Shown here one piece after another: positions 24,535-31,423 of a stretch of DNA of 64,000 bases (position 1 is its first letter; each line of letters begins with the position of its first letter). The notes beneath the pieces were generated by a model. It was not told where the DNA came from. It did no database searches and worked only from the letters and a program-made list of their open reading frames with translations. The stretch is from Streptomyces violaceusniger Tu 4113 (GTDB taxonomy: Bacteria; Actinomycetota; Actinomycetes; Streptomycetales; Streptomycetaceae). A program made the translations under genes and the position numbers. The DNA lies in contig NC_015952.1 of assembly GCF_000147815.2 (NCBI RefSeq), positions 62,001 through 126,000 of the forward strand, written 5' to 3'.

Positions 24535-24974
24535 ACAGCGACGTCCAGCCGTGGGCGACCACGGAAGAACTCGCCGCGCACTACATCGCCCGCGCGCACC
24601 AGCTCGCCCACGAAATGCGGTTCGCGAACCTGCGCGTGGCCCGCGGCTCGTTGCAGTCCGAGCGTTCCTGGCGGGCGGCGGTCGACGAGCGCAAGGAGTC
24701 CCAGCGCGCCGAGATCGAGACCCTGCGGGCGCTCGCCCGGGACCTGGTCCCGTCCGCCGAGCGCTACGCCGAGGTGGCGCAGGAGGCCATCCGGCGGGCC
24801 GAGGACGTGACGTGCTCGCAGTGCTACGGCCGGGTGTTCGTCCCGGGCGACGCCGACGGCAGCGCGCCGCGGTGCGCCTTCGGGGGCTCGGTGCGGGGCT
24901 TGGACGGTGAGCGGTACTGGCGGTGCAGCGCCTCTCACACCGTGGCCCGGGGCGCCGTCCCGCCGTTGCACTGA
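24531..24974 (+). CDS. Helical protein with C-terminal zinc motif, 147 aa
   Basis: GTG 24531 overlaps the preceding stop (GTGA), which fixes the start. Residues 1-95 are helical and charged (DERKESQRAEIETLRALARDL), with coiled-coil potential. The C-terminus has CSQCYGRVF, a later CAFGG and YWRCSASH, consistent with a C-x2-C-x(n)-C-x(n)-C/H zinc site. Not recognised. Confidence 0.75.
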   Translation: MNSDVQPWATTEELAAHYIARAHQLAHEMRFANLRVARGSLQSERSWRAAVDERKESQRAEIETLRALARDLVPSAERYAEVAQEAIRRAEDVTCSQCYGRVFVPGDADGSAPRCAFGGSVRGLDGERYWRCSASHTVARGAVPPLH

Positions 24975-24983
24975 CCGGCGCGG

Positions 24984-25015
24984 GGCCGGGCCGTCGTCGG
25001 CGGCGGCCCGGCCCC
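24984..25015 (+). terminator. Intergenic hairpin
   Basis: GGGGCCGGGCCG pairs with CGGCCCGGCCCC, 9 bp after a stop. The next gene begins 41 bp later with its own ribosome site but no palindrome. Confidence 0.5.
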
Positions 25016-25056
25016 CAGCTCAGTTCATCAGATCACGAAGAGAGAGGAACTCACAG

Positions 25057-25653
25057 GTGGGAAGCACGACGGTTGACGAGACCTACCCCGGCGAGCTGGC
25101 GGCGCTGCGCGGCCTTCTCGGGCAGGTGCGCACGATTGCCCGGCACGGCACGATCGAGGCCCTGCGGGACACGGTGGACGAGCACGACGAGACCGAGCGG
25201 GCCGCCCTGGAGGCCCTGCCGTGGGCCCCGGAGGTGGGGGCGCTGTACCTGCTGCCGGGCGTGAACGGTGCGCCGGACCGGGTGGCGCGGGTCATCTCCG
25301 AGAGGCTGTGGCGCAAGCGCCTGACCCCGGTGGGCGGGGGGACGGACGTGGTGCGCACCTTCAGCCGGTCGTCGCTGCGGTTCGAGGACGAGGACACCGA
25401 CCGGCGCGGGCGCCGGGCCGGGTACTCCCGGGCCGGTCGGCTGGTGCTGCTGACGACCGGCGGTCAGGTCATGGGGCACCCGGCCGAGATCAAGGCCCTG
25501 CGCACGTTCGAGCTGCCGGAGATCCCGACGTCGGACAACGCAGCCACGCGAGCCCTGGTCAGCATCCGCGACGCGGCGAAGACGGCCGGTCTGCTCATGG
25601 ACGTTGTGCAGGCTAGCGATTTGAAGCAGATGCCGGGGGAGATCCCCGAGTGA
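25057..25653 (+). CDS. Hypothetical protein, 198 aa
   Basis: GTG 25057 is chosen because GAGAGAGGAACTCACAG lies before it. The protein begins with a helical segment (ELAALRGLLGQVRTIARHGTIEALRD) followed by a beta-rich centre (GALYLLPGV) and RYS/GRLVLLTTGGQVMGHPAEIKAL. Not recognised. The last codon overlaps the next gene (GTGA), which encodes a membrane-anchored protein, so the two may act together at the membrane. Confidence 0.75.
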   Translation: MGSTTVDETYPGELAALRGLLGQVRTIARHGTIEALRDTVDEHDETERAALEALPWAPEVGALYLLPGVNGAPDRVARVISERLWRKRLTPVGGGTDVVRTFSRSSLRFEDEDTDRRGRRAGYSRAGRLVLLTTGGQVMGHPAEIKALRTFELPEIPTSDNAATRALVSIRDAAKTAGLLMDVVQASDLKQMPGEIPE

Positions 25654-25979
25654 GCCTGTCCCCCGAAACCCGTGACTCCGTGATCGTCGGGGTGTCGATG
25701 GCGGTCCTGTTCCTGGTCGCCAACTACACCATCAGCACCCTCGCCCGGTGCGCGGAAGGAGTGCTCTTACAGCGGCATCGGGAGGAGCGGGAACGCCTCG
25801 CGGCGTCCGAATCCCCCGCGGTGGAAGCGGAACCGGAAGGCACCGGCGACGACCCCGGCGAAGACCCCTCTTCGCCGTCGCCCGGCACCGCCACCGGGAC
25901 CCCTCTTGAGGGGTCGGAAAACCCCCGCTCCACCACCCCCCGGAAGGGGTCCGCCGGACCCCCTCCCGCCGGCGAGTGA
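25650..25979 (+). CDS. Single-pass membrane protein, 109 aa
   Basis: GTG start overlapping the upstream stop. Residues about 11-32 (VIVGVSMAVLFLVANYTIST) form one membrane helix. The segment after it is basic (LLQRHREERERL), suggesting a cytoplasmic C-terminus, and the tail is Pro/Ser/Glu-rich and probably unstructured. Not recognised. It is followed within 5 bp by a perfect terminator stem. Confidence 0.75.
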   Translation: MSLSPETRDSVIVGVSMAVLFLVANYTISTLARCAEGVLLQRHREERERLAASESPAVEAEPEGTGDDPGEDPSSPSPGTATGTPLEGSENPRSTTPRKGSAGPPPAGE

Positions 25980-25983
25980 GACC

Positions 25984-26018
25984 CCCCGCGCGGGCCCTGA
26001 TCGAGGGCCCGCGCGGGG
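25984..26018 (+). terminator. Intrinsic terminator with T-run
   Basis: Perfect 14-bp stem CCCCGCGCGGGCCC / GGGCCCGCGCGGGG, 7-base loop, followed by TGTTTTCC. It ends the group that started at 23052. Confidence 0.85.
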
Positions 26019-26123
26019 TGTTTTCCGGCCCCGCCGCGGGGTGGATTCCCACCCCTGCGCCGGCGGGATTCAGGGGTGTTTCCGGGGTGGTCTCCGGCGC
26101 TTCTCCCCTGGCTTCCGCCGGCG

Positions 26124-26203
26124 AGGTAGACCTGCCCCCGGGTATTGCGGTCTACCTGCCCTCTGACCTGCGGTTTTGTAGATCACTCTACCCGGGCGGT
26201 AGA
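26124..26203. promoter_or_regulatory. Operator cluster of TCTACC/GGTAGA repeats
   Basis: AGGTAGACC (26124-26132) and GGTCTACCT (26149-26157) form a 9-bp inverted repeat; TCTACC/GGTAGA (26187-26203) is a second one with a 5-bp spacer; GGTAGACCTCGGTAGGTC continues it. The region is AT-richer (GGTTTTGTAGATCACT), lies between a terminator and the gene at 26341, and reads as a promoter with several operators of a type different from CTAGCACAT. Related TCTACCGG sequences occur near 27451 and 50398. Confidence 0.6.
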
Positions 26204-26340
26204 CCTCGGTAGGTCATACCAAAACGGACATAAAGCGTCCACGAGGGGGGTTGGGTGCATCACGCACCTACCCTGGCCGGGGGGCGGAGAGCAGCAGCCG
26301 ACGAGCACCATGGAACCCGACAGGAAGGACGTCTGACACG

Positions 26341-26769
26341 ATGAGCAGGCAGAGGCCACGGGCCCTGATCGAGACCGACAACGAGAGCGGGGACGTGCGC
26401 GTGACCGTGCGCGGGAGGGACCTTGCGGGACCGGCTCCGCGGATGACGCTGGACGGGTACACCGGCAGTCGGCACCCGGATGACCCGCCGCTGACCGATG
26501 ACCAGTGGGACCACCTCAAGCGGGCTTGCCAGGAGCGAAGCGGAACGCCGGTGTTTGGACCGGCAGAAGTCCGCGGGCGGGCCCTGGACAGCCGCGAGTC
26601 GGCCGCCCTGGCGCTCGCCCACCACGGCTACGCGACCATGTGGCGGGTGCGGATCGAAGGCGACTGCGCGGCGTGGGCGATCGTGCCCACTGAGTCCGGC
26701 CGTGCGGCGCTGCGCGACCACTTAGTGGCCGGTTCGGGTGATGCTGCCGGGCAGGAGCCCACCGCCTGA
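26341..26769 (+). CDS. Hypothetical protein, 142 aa
   Basis: ATG 26341 follows CAGGAAGGACGTCTGACACG; an in-frame ATG at 26251 is in the control region. The N-terminus is beta-rich (LIETDNESGDVRVTVRGRDLAG). Residues 60-125 are helical with WDHLKRACQERSG and a possible small wing (YATMWRVRIEGDCAAWAIVP). Not recognised. Because operators lie directly upstream, autoregulation is possible but not shown. Confidence 0.72.
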   Translation: MSRQRPRALIETDNESGDVRVTVRGRDLAGPAPRMTLDGYTGSRHPDDPPLTDDQWDHLKRACQERSGTPVFGPAEVRGRALDSRESAALALAHHGYATMWRVRIEGDCAAWAIVPTESGRAALRDHLVAGSGDAAGQEPTA

Positions 26770-26850
26770 GTGCCCGACCCCGAGGCGCCCCCGTCCCCTC
26801 CCCCGGGGGCGGGGGCGCCGTCGTTTCCGCTGCCCACCCGAGGAGTAGCC

Positions 26851-27294
26851 GTGTTCACCTCCCGCCCGCGCAACCTGCGCACGTTCCTGCATGACGCGTC
26901 GATCAAGGCCCTGAAGTGCGCCAACGAGGCGCGGACGGGGGCGAGCGGGGACCCGGTGGCGGCCGGGTCGGCGCGGGTGATGTCGGCGGCGCTGGCGGAG
27001 GTGCGCGATGCACTGGATCTGCGGGCGCCGTGGCTGACGGACTACCCGCAGGTGGCCCATGTGCTGATGGAGACGGAGCGGGTGGCGGCCCCGGCGGGGT
27101 TCCGGCTGGCGATGTCGGCGGAGGAGCTGGCCCGGCTGATCGTGGACGAGGTCACCGAGGCCCGCGCGGCGGCGGCGGCCGAGGCCGAGGCCGAGGGTGA
27201 GGCCGAGGCCGAGGGTGAGGGTGAGGCCGAGGCCGAGGGTGAGGGTGAGGCCGAGGCCGAGGGTGAGGGTGAGGAGGGGGCGGGCGCGCAGTAG
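26851..27294 (+). CDS. Hypothetical protein with acidic repeat tail, 147 aa
   Basis: GTG 26851 is chosen because CGAGGAGTAGCC precedes it; a GTG at 26770 gives an unlikely Pro-rich start. The first 100 residues are helical (VMSAALAEVRDALDLRAP, AMSAEELARLIVDEVTEA). The tail is a pure Glu/Ala/Gly repeat from a 24-bp tandem unit (27181-27270), which can slip and vary in length. Highly acidic tails of this kind can mimic DNA or bind basic partners. Not recognised. Confidence 0.72.
   Translation: MFTSRPRNLRTFLHDASIKALKCANEARTGASGDPVAAGSARVMSAALAEVRDALDLRAPWLTDYPQVAHVLMETERVAAPAGFRLAMSAEELARLIVDEVTEARAAAAAEAEAEGEAEAEGEGEAEAEGEGEAEAEGEGEEGAGAQ
27181..27270 (+). repeat. 24-bp tandem repeat coding an acidic tail
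   Basis: Three exact copies of a 24-bp unit (27199-27222, 27223-27246, 27247-27270) after a shortened 18-bp copy. The unit is built from GAGGCC, GAGGCC and GAGGGT GAGGGT, encodes EAEAEGEG and keeps the reading frame. Confidence 0.85.
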
Positions 27295-27450
27295 GGCGCT
27301 GGCCGCCGCCCCTGGGGCGTGCTCGTGTCCGTCTCGCCGGCGGATGCGGGGGCGCCCTTTTTGCTGCCGTTTCGTCAGGCGCATTCCGTGACGTAGGGCA
27401 CAGATGTGTAGGAATGGGGCCGGGGTGCGCTACGGTGACCACGTCGCGTA

Positions 27451-27463
27451 TACCGGGTAGACA
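27451..27463. promoter_or_regulatory. TGTCTACC-type operator
   Basis: TACCGGGTAGACA; its complement TGTCTACCCGGTA matches TGTCTACCGGGTA at 50397. In both cases AAT (or TAAT) precedes TGTCTACC. It sits 151 bp before a small gene, in an otherwise non-coding stretch. Confidence 0.45.
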
Positions 27464-27514
27464 TTACGGCCTGGCGAACGTCGGCGTACCCGGCCGTTAA
27501 CCGGGCACGAAAAA

Positions 27515-27549
27515 GGCTCTGACCAGCACCGTTAATGCCGGTCAGAGCC
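27515..27549 (+). terminator. Hairpin ahead of a small gene
   Basis: GGCTCTGACC pairs perfectly with GGTCAGAGCC; the 15-base loop contains CGTTAATG. It is preceded by AAAAA on the left, which would give a T-run on the reverse strand. Since it lies between a possible operator (27451) and the start at 27602, it may be a leader structure rather than a simple terminator. Confidence 0.55.
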
Positions 27550-27601
27550 GCGCACCGCCCCCGAGAGAAACCGCTACAGAACCCCTTGGAGGGACACAGC
27601 C

Positions 27602-27751
27602 ATGCAGCTTACCCATGCATTGAGCTGGACCGAAGAGCAGTTGGCCGGTCAGAAGAGGCTGCAAGACCGCCTCCAGGAAGCCCGTCGAGCGCCGGTGGAG
27701 GGCAACCCCGTCCCCGAGGAAGCGCAGCGGGCCGGGACGCTCGACGACTGA
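27602..27751 (+). CDS. Small protein, 49 aa
   Basis: A short but convincing gene: CTTGGAGGGACACAGCC precedes the ATG and codon use is typical. The product is helical and charged (WTEEQLAGQKRLQDRLQEAR) with an acidic end. Not recognised. It could be a small regulator or antitoxin-like partner; no toxin neighbour is apparent. The next gene, for a secreted protein, begins 118 bp later. Confidence 0.6.
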   Translation: MQLTHALSWTEEQLAGQKRLQDRLQEARRAPVEGNPVPEEAQRAGTLDD

Positions 27752-27869
27752 CCGGGCGTCCGGGGTCGTCCTCGCCTCGTCCTTCCTCCTTCGGGGCGAG
27801 GGCGGCCCCGGCCGACCGGCCAGCCCGCCCCCGTGCGGGTGTTCCCCCAGCTCAGAACGGGACTCCATC

Positions 27870-28232
27870 GTGAAAGCACGTCTTGCCGCCGCCGTTTCCG
27901 CTGCCACCGCGAGCGCGGCCCTGATCACCTTGGCCACGGCGACCGGCGCGAACGCCGACAGCTCCGGGTCGCAGGTGACGACCTACCCGAACGCCTTCTA
28001 CGGGACCGCCAAGGGCGGCACCGGCGGCCTGATCCTGCGGGACCGGGCCGGGAACCCGACCGCCAGCGGGATCGGCGAGGGCACCCGCTTCAAGATCGAA
28101 GCGACCTGCTTCCGGGCCGACGGGGTGGAGCTGCTGAAGGTGGTGCAGACCGAGCCCGGGGGGTGGGGAAAACTCTACGAGGGGTACGTGCGGCGGGCCT
28201 TCGCCAACGTGCCGCCGTCGCTCCCCTGCTGA
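27870..28232 (+). CDS. Secreted small protein with signal peptide, 120 aa
   Basis: GTG start. Residues 1-29 form a Sec signal peptide: two basic residues, a hydrophobic alanine/leucine stretch and a signal-peptidase site ANA before DSSGS. The mature protein of about 90 residues is beta-rich (GGLILRDRAGNPTASG, TRFKIEATCF, WGKLYEGYVRRAFANV) and resembles a small SH3-like domain as found in many exported Streptomyces proteins. Two cysteines could form a disulfide outside the cell. Its exact role is unknown. Confidence 0.78.
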   Translation: MKARLAAAVSAATASAALITLATATGANADSSGSQVTTYPNAFYGTAKGGTGGLILRDRAGNPTASGIGEGTRFKIEATCFRADGVELLKVVQTEPGGWGKLYEGYVRRAFANVPPSLPC

Positions 28233-28243
28233 TCTGCGAGTTC

Positions 28244-28288
28244 CGCCCCGTGCCCCGCGCCGCTTCCGACCGGCGCGGGGCACGGGCG
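28244..28288 (+). terminator. Strong terminator hairpin
   Basis: CGCCCCGTGCCCCGCGCCG pairs with CGGCGCGGGGCACGGGCG with a single bulge, 11 bp after the stop, followed by TTTCCCC. Confidence 0.75.
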
Positions 28289-28303
28289 TTTCCCCTCCCC
28301 CGA

Positions 28304-28325
28304 CTAGCACATGATGTGCTAGAGT
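28304..28325 (+). promoter_or_regulatory. Palindromic promoter-operator, site 10
   Basis: CTAGCACATGATGTGCTAG then AGT, exact consensus, 47 nt before the start codon, with leader ACCGACCACGGCAGAGAACCGAGAGG. Confidence 0.78.
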
Positions 28326-28369
28326 TAGGTGTTCCACCGACCACGGCAGAGAACCGAGAGGACCCGCAC

Positions 28370-29146
28370 ATGCCCCGAGCAGCAACGAAGAAGCGGCCCA
28401 CCAGCCGCATCGAGGCTCTACAGGCCATCATCGACACCCCGTGCACCGACCCGAAGTGCCAGGCCGCGGGCGTCTGCGGCCACGCGGGCGAGAAGGAGGC
28501 CGCGCGCACCCAGCTCGCCCGCATCCTGGGCAACGTCAAGGCGCGCCAGGACCAGGCCGGGGAGAGCGGCGGCGACGCCGAGCCGGGCCTGTTCGGCTCC
28601 GAGGAGTACCGCGCGGCCTGGGCGAAGATCATGGAGCGCGGCTATGACGACCACGGCAACCAATGGTGGGTCGGCGCCAAGCACCGCCAGGCGTCGCACG
28701 CGGGCCCGGTGACGTACGCGCAGGCCATCCGCCAGGACATCAAGATGGCCCGCCGCGCGGGCCGCTTCCCCCTGGTCGACCCGGCCGACGGCGCCGCGGC
28801 GCTCTCCGTGCAGGCCGTGGAGCTTTTCCGCTTCGACCCGATCGGCCAGGCCCCCGCCGAAATCAAGATCAGTGTCCGCAAGGACGGCGGCGGGGTCCAC
28901 ATCACCGTGAAGGACATCCCCCTCGCCTGGGGCTGGATCACGGAGGAACACGCAGGTCAGGGCGGCAAGAAGTACACCAACTACCGGGTGACGGCCGAGC
29001 TGGAGGAGCTGGGGCGCGAGCTGCGCCGCGTGGCCAACGCGTACAACGCCTCCTACGGCTCCAACCTCATGACCGACTGCTACGCCTCCGCCTTCACCGC
29101 CAGCGTCCTCGCGGTGAACCCGGACGGCTGGCACGTCTCCATCTGA
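28370..29146 (+). CDS. Hypothetical protein, 258 aa
   Basis: Unrecognised. GAGAGGACCCGCAC precedes the ATG. The N-terminus is basic (RAATKKRPTSRIEAL). CTDPKCQAAGVCGH near residue 25 could bind a metal. The central domain includes WAKIMERGYDDHGNQWWVGAK, and the C-terminal half is alpha/beta (AEIKISVRKDGGGVHITVKDI, YRVTAELEELGRELRRVANAY). It heads a four-gene run with 29170, 29589 and 30089. Confidence 0.78.
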   Translation: MPRAATKKRPTSRIEALQAIIDTPCTDPKCQAAGVCGHAGEKEAARTQLARILGNVKARQDQAGESGGDAEPGLFGSEEYRAAWAKIMERGYDDHGNQWWVGAKHRQASHAGPVTYAQAIRQDIKMARRAGRFPLVDPADGAAALSVQAVELFRFDPIGQAPAEIKISVRKDGGGVHITVKDIPLAWGWITEEHAGQGGKKYTNYRVTAELEELGRELRRVANAYNASYGSNLMTDCYASAFTASVLAVNPDGWHVSI

Positions 29147-29169
29147 CCTGCTGCGATAAGGAGCCTGAC

Positions 29170-29592
29170 GTGACTGTCTTCCTGCAATTCACCCCGGCCG
29201 CGTCCACCCCGGAGCACCCGGTGGCGGCCGGACCGCTGGAGTTCTTCCCCTCGATCGAGGCCGCCCTGCGCGAGGTGACCGCCCGCGGCCGGGACAGGAC
29301 CGGCCGCCGGGCCGAAGCCGCGGCCACCGACAAGCACACCTCGCCCGAGCACGAGCGGGTGCGCGAAGCGGTGGACTTCCCCGAGGCCCGCGAGGGTGAG
29401 GGCGGCTGGGTGGCGCTGGTGTGGTGGCGCCGCTCCGGCGAGAAGCCCCCGCAGCCGGGCGAGCCGACCGGCGAGGTCTGGCTCTCCGCCGGCGGCGGCA
29501 AGGTGGACCGCAAGCGTACGGATTCCGCCGCCTGGGACACCGGCCGGGCGGGCAACGGCGCCAACGCCGCCCGCCGGAAGGCGTCCGCATGA
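29170..29592 (+). CDS. Hypothetical protein, 140 aa
   Basis: GTG 29170 lies behind GATAAGGAGCCTGAC, a clear ribosome site. The protein starts beta-rich (VTVFLQFTPAAS), has a charged helix in the middle (EHERVREAVDFPEAREG), and then GGWVALVWWRRSGE. Not recognised. Its end overlaps the next gene start (ATGA). Confidence 0.75.
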   Translation: MTVFLQFTPAASTPEHPVAAGPLEFFPSIEAALREVTARGRDRTGRRAEAAATDKHTSPEHERVREAVDFPEAREGEGGWVALVWWRRSGEKPPQPGEPTGEVWLSAGGGKVDRKRTDSAAWDTGRAGNGANAARRKASA

Positions 29593-29987
29593 GCCGCCCG
29601 CCCCTCACGTACTCGGGCCTGGACCTGAAAGGCTCGTACGCCTACCGGCTGCGCTTCACCGCCCAGGAATGGGCCTGCATCGCCGAGCTGCTGGCCGATG
29701 CGCCGTACGACGTGAACGACCGGGCGCGCGAGGCTCTGAAGGAGTGGGCCGAGGACATCGGCAAGGCGTACGACATCGAGCCCCGGCGGCTGGTCCTCTT
29801 CGAGGCCCCGCAGGACTGGGCCGATTTCCTCTGGTACGTCCTCACGCTGCCGTCGGCCTCCGAGCTGGAAGACCTCGCCCGGTCGATGCGCTCCCAGGTC
29901 ATGCGGATCAACCGCGAGACCAGGCGCCGCAACCGTGACCGGTACTGGGATTCCCTCCGTGCCGACGCCCGCCGCCGCAAGCGCTGA
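29589..29987 (+). CDS. Hypothetical helical protein, 132 aa
   Basis: ATG overlaps the previous stop, so the two are translationally coupled. The product is helical with one tryptophan-rich segment (WADFLWYVLTLPSASEL) and a very basic C-terminus (RINRETRRRNRDRYWD, ARRRKR) suited to nucleic-acid contact. Not recognised. Confidence 0.75.
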   Translation: MSRPPLTYSGLDLKGSYAYRLRFTAQEWACIAELLADAPYDVNDRAREALKEWAEDIGKAYDIEPRRLVLFEAPQDWADFLWYVLTLPSASELEDLARSMRSQVMRINRETRRRNRDRYWDSLRADARRRKR

Positions 29988-30012
29988 TCACCCTCTGTAC
30001 GGCCCTGTGTGG

Positions 30013-30053
30013 GCCGCTGACGCCCTCCCGGGCGCTCGGCGGCCCACTGGCTT
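30013..30053 (+). terminator. Complex intergenic hairpin
   Basis: GTGGGCCGC pairs with GCGGCCCAC, and within the loop GCCC pairs with GGGC. It follows the stop of 29589-29987 by 26 bp; the next gene starts 36 bp later. Confidence 0.5.
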
Positions 30054-30088
30054 GCCCCGATGCCCCTACGGCCCTTCTGGAGCCTTCC

Positions 30089-30613
30089 GTGCCCCTGACG
30101 ATCCCCTTCCCGCGCCCCCGCCGGTGGCGGCGGGACCCCGAAACCGAGCGCATCGTGCGCGGCCTGCACCGCCGCATCCGCGCCGGCGAGTACCGGCCCG
30201 GCACCCCGCTCCCCTCGCTGGACTGCATCGAAGCGACCTGTCGCCCTGTCTGGTCTACCTCGGCCACCTCGGCGATAGAAGTGCTGGTCAAGCAAGGTGT
30301 GGCCCGCTTCCCGCTGGAGGGCGGCGGCCGGTACTGGGTGGCCTTCACGCCCACCCGCCGGTCCCTGATGCTGGAGCGCGCCGTACCGGTCGACGAGCCC
30401 GCGCTGTGGCACCTGTACCGGCCTGAGCGCTCCCCGTTCGGGGTGCTGGAGCCGCCGGAGGCCCGGAGCCTGTGCGGCATCTCCATGAGCCTGTACGACG
30501 GTTCCATGCGCACCCTGGACCCGGCCCGCGCAACGTGCGCGGCGTGCTGCCGCCGCTACGCCGACGGGGCCATACAGACTGAGCCGCACACCCCGGCGGC
30601 CCGCGTCTCCTGA
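30089..30613 (+). CDS. GntR-like winged-helix protein, 174 aa
   Basis: GTG start. The N-terminal 70 residues follow the GntR winged-helix pattern: RIVRGLHRRIRAGEYRPGTPLPS, a recognition helix around ATSAIEVLVKQGV, and a wing. The C-terminal region lacks a recognisable ligand domain but has CAACCRRY near residue 153, a possible metal knuckle, and a histidine nearby. A short DNA-binding protein placed directly before the repeat-rich region 30640-31340 is a candidate to bind those repeats, or the CTAGCACAT sites. Both are inference. Confidence 0.6.
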   Translation: MPLTIPFPRPRRWRRDPETERIVRGLHRRIRAGEYRPGTPLPSLDCIEATCRPVWSTSATSAIEVLVKQGVARFPLEGGGRYWVAFTPTRRSLMLERAVPVDEPALWHLYRPERSPFGVLEPPEARSLCGISMSLYDGSMRTLDPARATCAACCRRYADGAIQTEPHTPAARVS

Positions 30614-30756
30614 CCGGCGCCGCGCACGTTTCCACCCACGACCCCCGTTTGCTGCACGGTTTGCGACCGTGACGAACGGGGGTCGTTCGCGTTCGTTCGC
30701 GAACGAAGTGACCGGTGCACAGAGGTCCATATGACGACGACGCGACGCGGCGAACG

Positions 30757-30775
30757 GTTCAAGATTTGACGAACG
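30757..30775 (+). repeat. 19-bp inverted repeat, left arm
   Basis: GTTCAAGATTTGACGAACG; its exact reverse complement is at 30848-30866. The 72 bp between the arms contain two GCGCACGGTTGCG copies. The arms are AT-richer than their surroundings. Confidence 0.8.
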
Positions 30776-30847
30776 CTTCGCCCGCCCCGCGCACGGTTGC
30801 GCGCCCGCCGACGGCGCGCACGGTTGCGGATTCGTGCACGTCGGAAC

Positions 30848-30866
30848 CGTTCGTCAAATCTTGAAC
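30848..30866 (-). repeat. 19-bp inverted repeat, right arm
   Basis: CGTTCGTCAAATCTTGAAC, the perfect complement of 30757-30775. It runs directly into TTTTCGCG, joining it to the TTGAACTTTTCGCG half-site seen again near 31191. Confidence 0.8.
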
Positions 30867-31070
30867 TTTTCGCGCACGGATGGCCTCGCGCACGGTTGCG
30901 GGAGGGCCGCCGCCCCGCAAGCGTTCGCGAACCGTTCGCGAATGAATGGCATTTCTCCAGATCAGACGTGGTGGCGCAGAGTTCGCAGTCCACGAAAGCG
31001 TTCGTCGGGAGGCCCGGCCGATCCGTGCACGGTCGTGGAAGCGTGCACGAGGAGACTCCCGCGGCCGCCC

Positions 31071-31118
31071 AAGTCCGTTCGCGAAAAGTTCAACGTTGAA
31101 CCTTTCGCGAACGGACTT
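31071..31118. repeat. 48-bp near-perfect palindrome
   Basis: Each 24-base arm begins AAGTCCGTTCGCGAAA and ends GTTCAAC; 23 of 24 positions pair, with no spacer at the centre (AACGTT). This size is larger than a simple repressor site and fits a multi-dimer binding site or a cruciform. A weaker relative lies at about 31180-31206. Confidence 0.82.
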
Positions 31119-31363
31119 GGGGAGGCCGGGAAAGCCTGCGCGCGGCATCGCGAACCGTTCGTCGACCCGGGAACCGTGCACGAAAGGTTTACTGTTGAAC
31201 TTTTCGCGTGGGGGTCCGGTGAGGGTCGGCGCATGGTTTGCGTACGGGATTCGTGCGCGTCCTCGCGCATGGTTCGTGGCACCGGACGACCGGCCGGAGG
31301 CGAACCGTTCGCGAGCCGCCGCGATGCCCCGAACCGTGCACCGCGTCTACCCGGTTGCCATCA

Positions 31364-31385
31364 CTAGCATGTCATGTGCTAGAGT
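31364..31385 (+). promoter_or_regulatory. Palindromic promoter-operator, site 11
   Basis: CTAGCATGTCATGTGCTAG then AGT, a slightly changed left arm (CTAGCATGT). TTGCCA lies 19 bp before TAGAGT as a -35 candidate. The start codon is 41 nt downstream. Its leader has ATCACCACGGCAGC in place of GACCACGGCAGA. Confidence 0.72.
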
Positions 31386-31423
31386 CCTGGGGACCGATCA
31401 CCACGGCAGCGAGAGGAACCTGT

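Larger units (their letters stand above)
25980..26340. other. Intergenic control region upstream of 26341
   Basis: No gene. It holds the terminator at 25984-26018, a low-complexity stretch, and the TCTACC operator cluster at 26124-26203. AAAACGGACATAAAG (26221-26235) is the most AT-rich stretch nearby and may lie near the transcription start. Confidence 0.55.
30640..31340. repeat. Iteron-like repeat region, candidate replication origin or partition site
   Basis: A gene-free stretch with dense repeats. TTCGCGAA cores occur at 30696, 30924, 30935, 31078, 31104 and (as TTCGCGAG) 31304. GCGCACGGTTGCG occurs exactly at 30789, 30816 and 30888. A 19-bp perfect inverted pair lies at 30757/30848 and a 48-bp palindrome at 31071-31118. 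Related half-sites GTTGAACTTTTCGCG recur near 31191. Such clustering is typical of sites bound by replication initiators or partition proteins. It is flanked by a GntR-like gene and a palindromic promoter. Confidence 0.6.

Noticed and set aside
30695..30704. SOS (LexA) box in GTTCGCGAAC
   Set aside because: The actinobacterial box needs CGAAC-N4-GTTCG; here the half-sites are in the opposite order and the core is repeated as part of the iteron cluster.
30640..31340. Possible CRISPR array
   Set aside because: Repeats are short, inverted, irregularly spaced and without spacers of constant length; no Cas gene is nearby.
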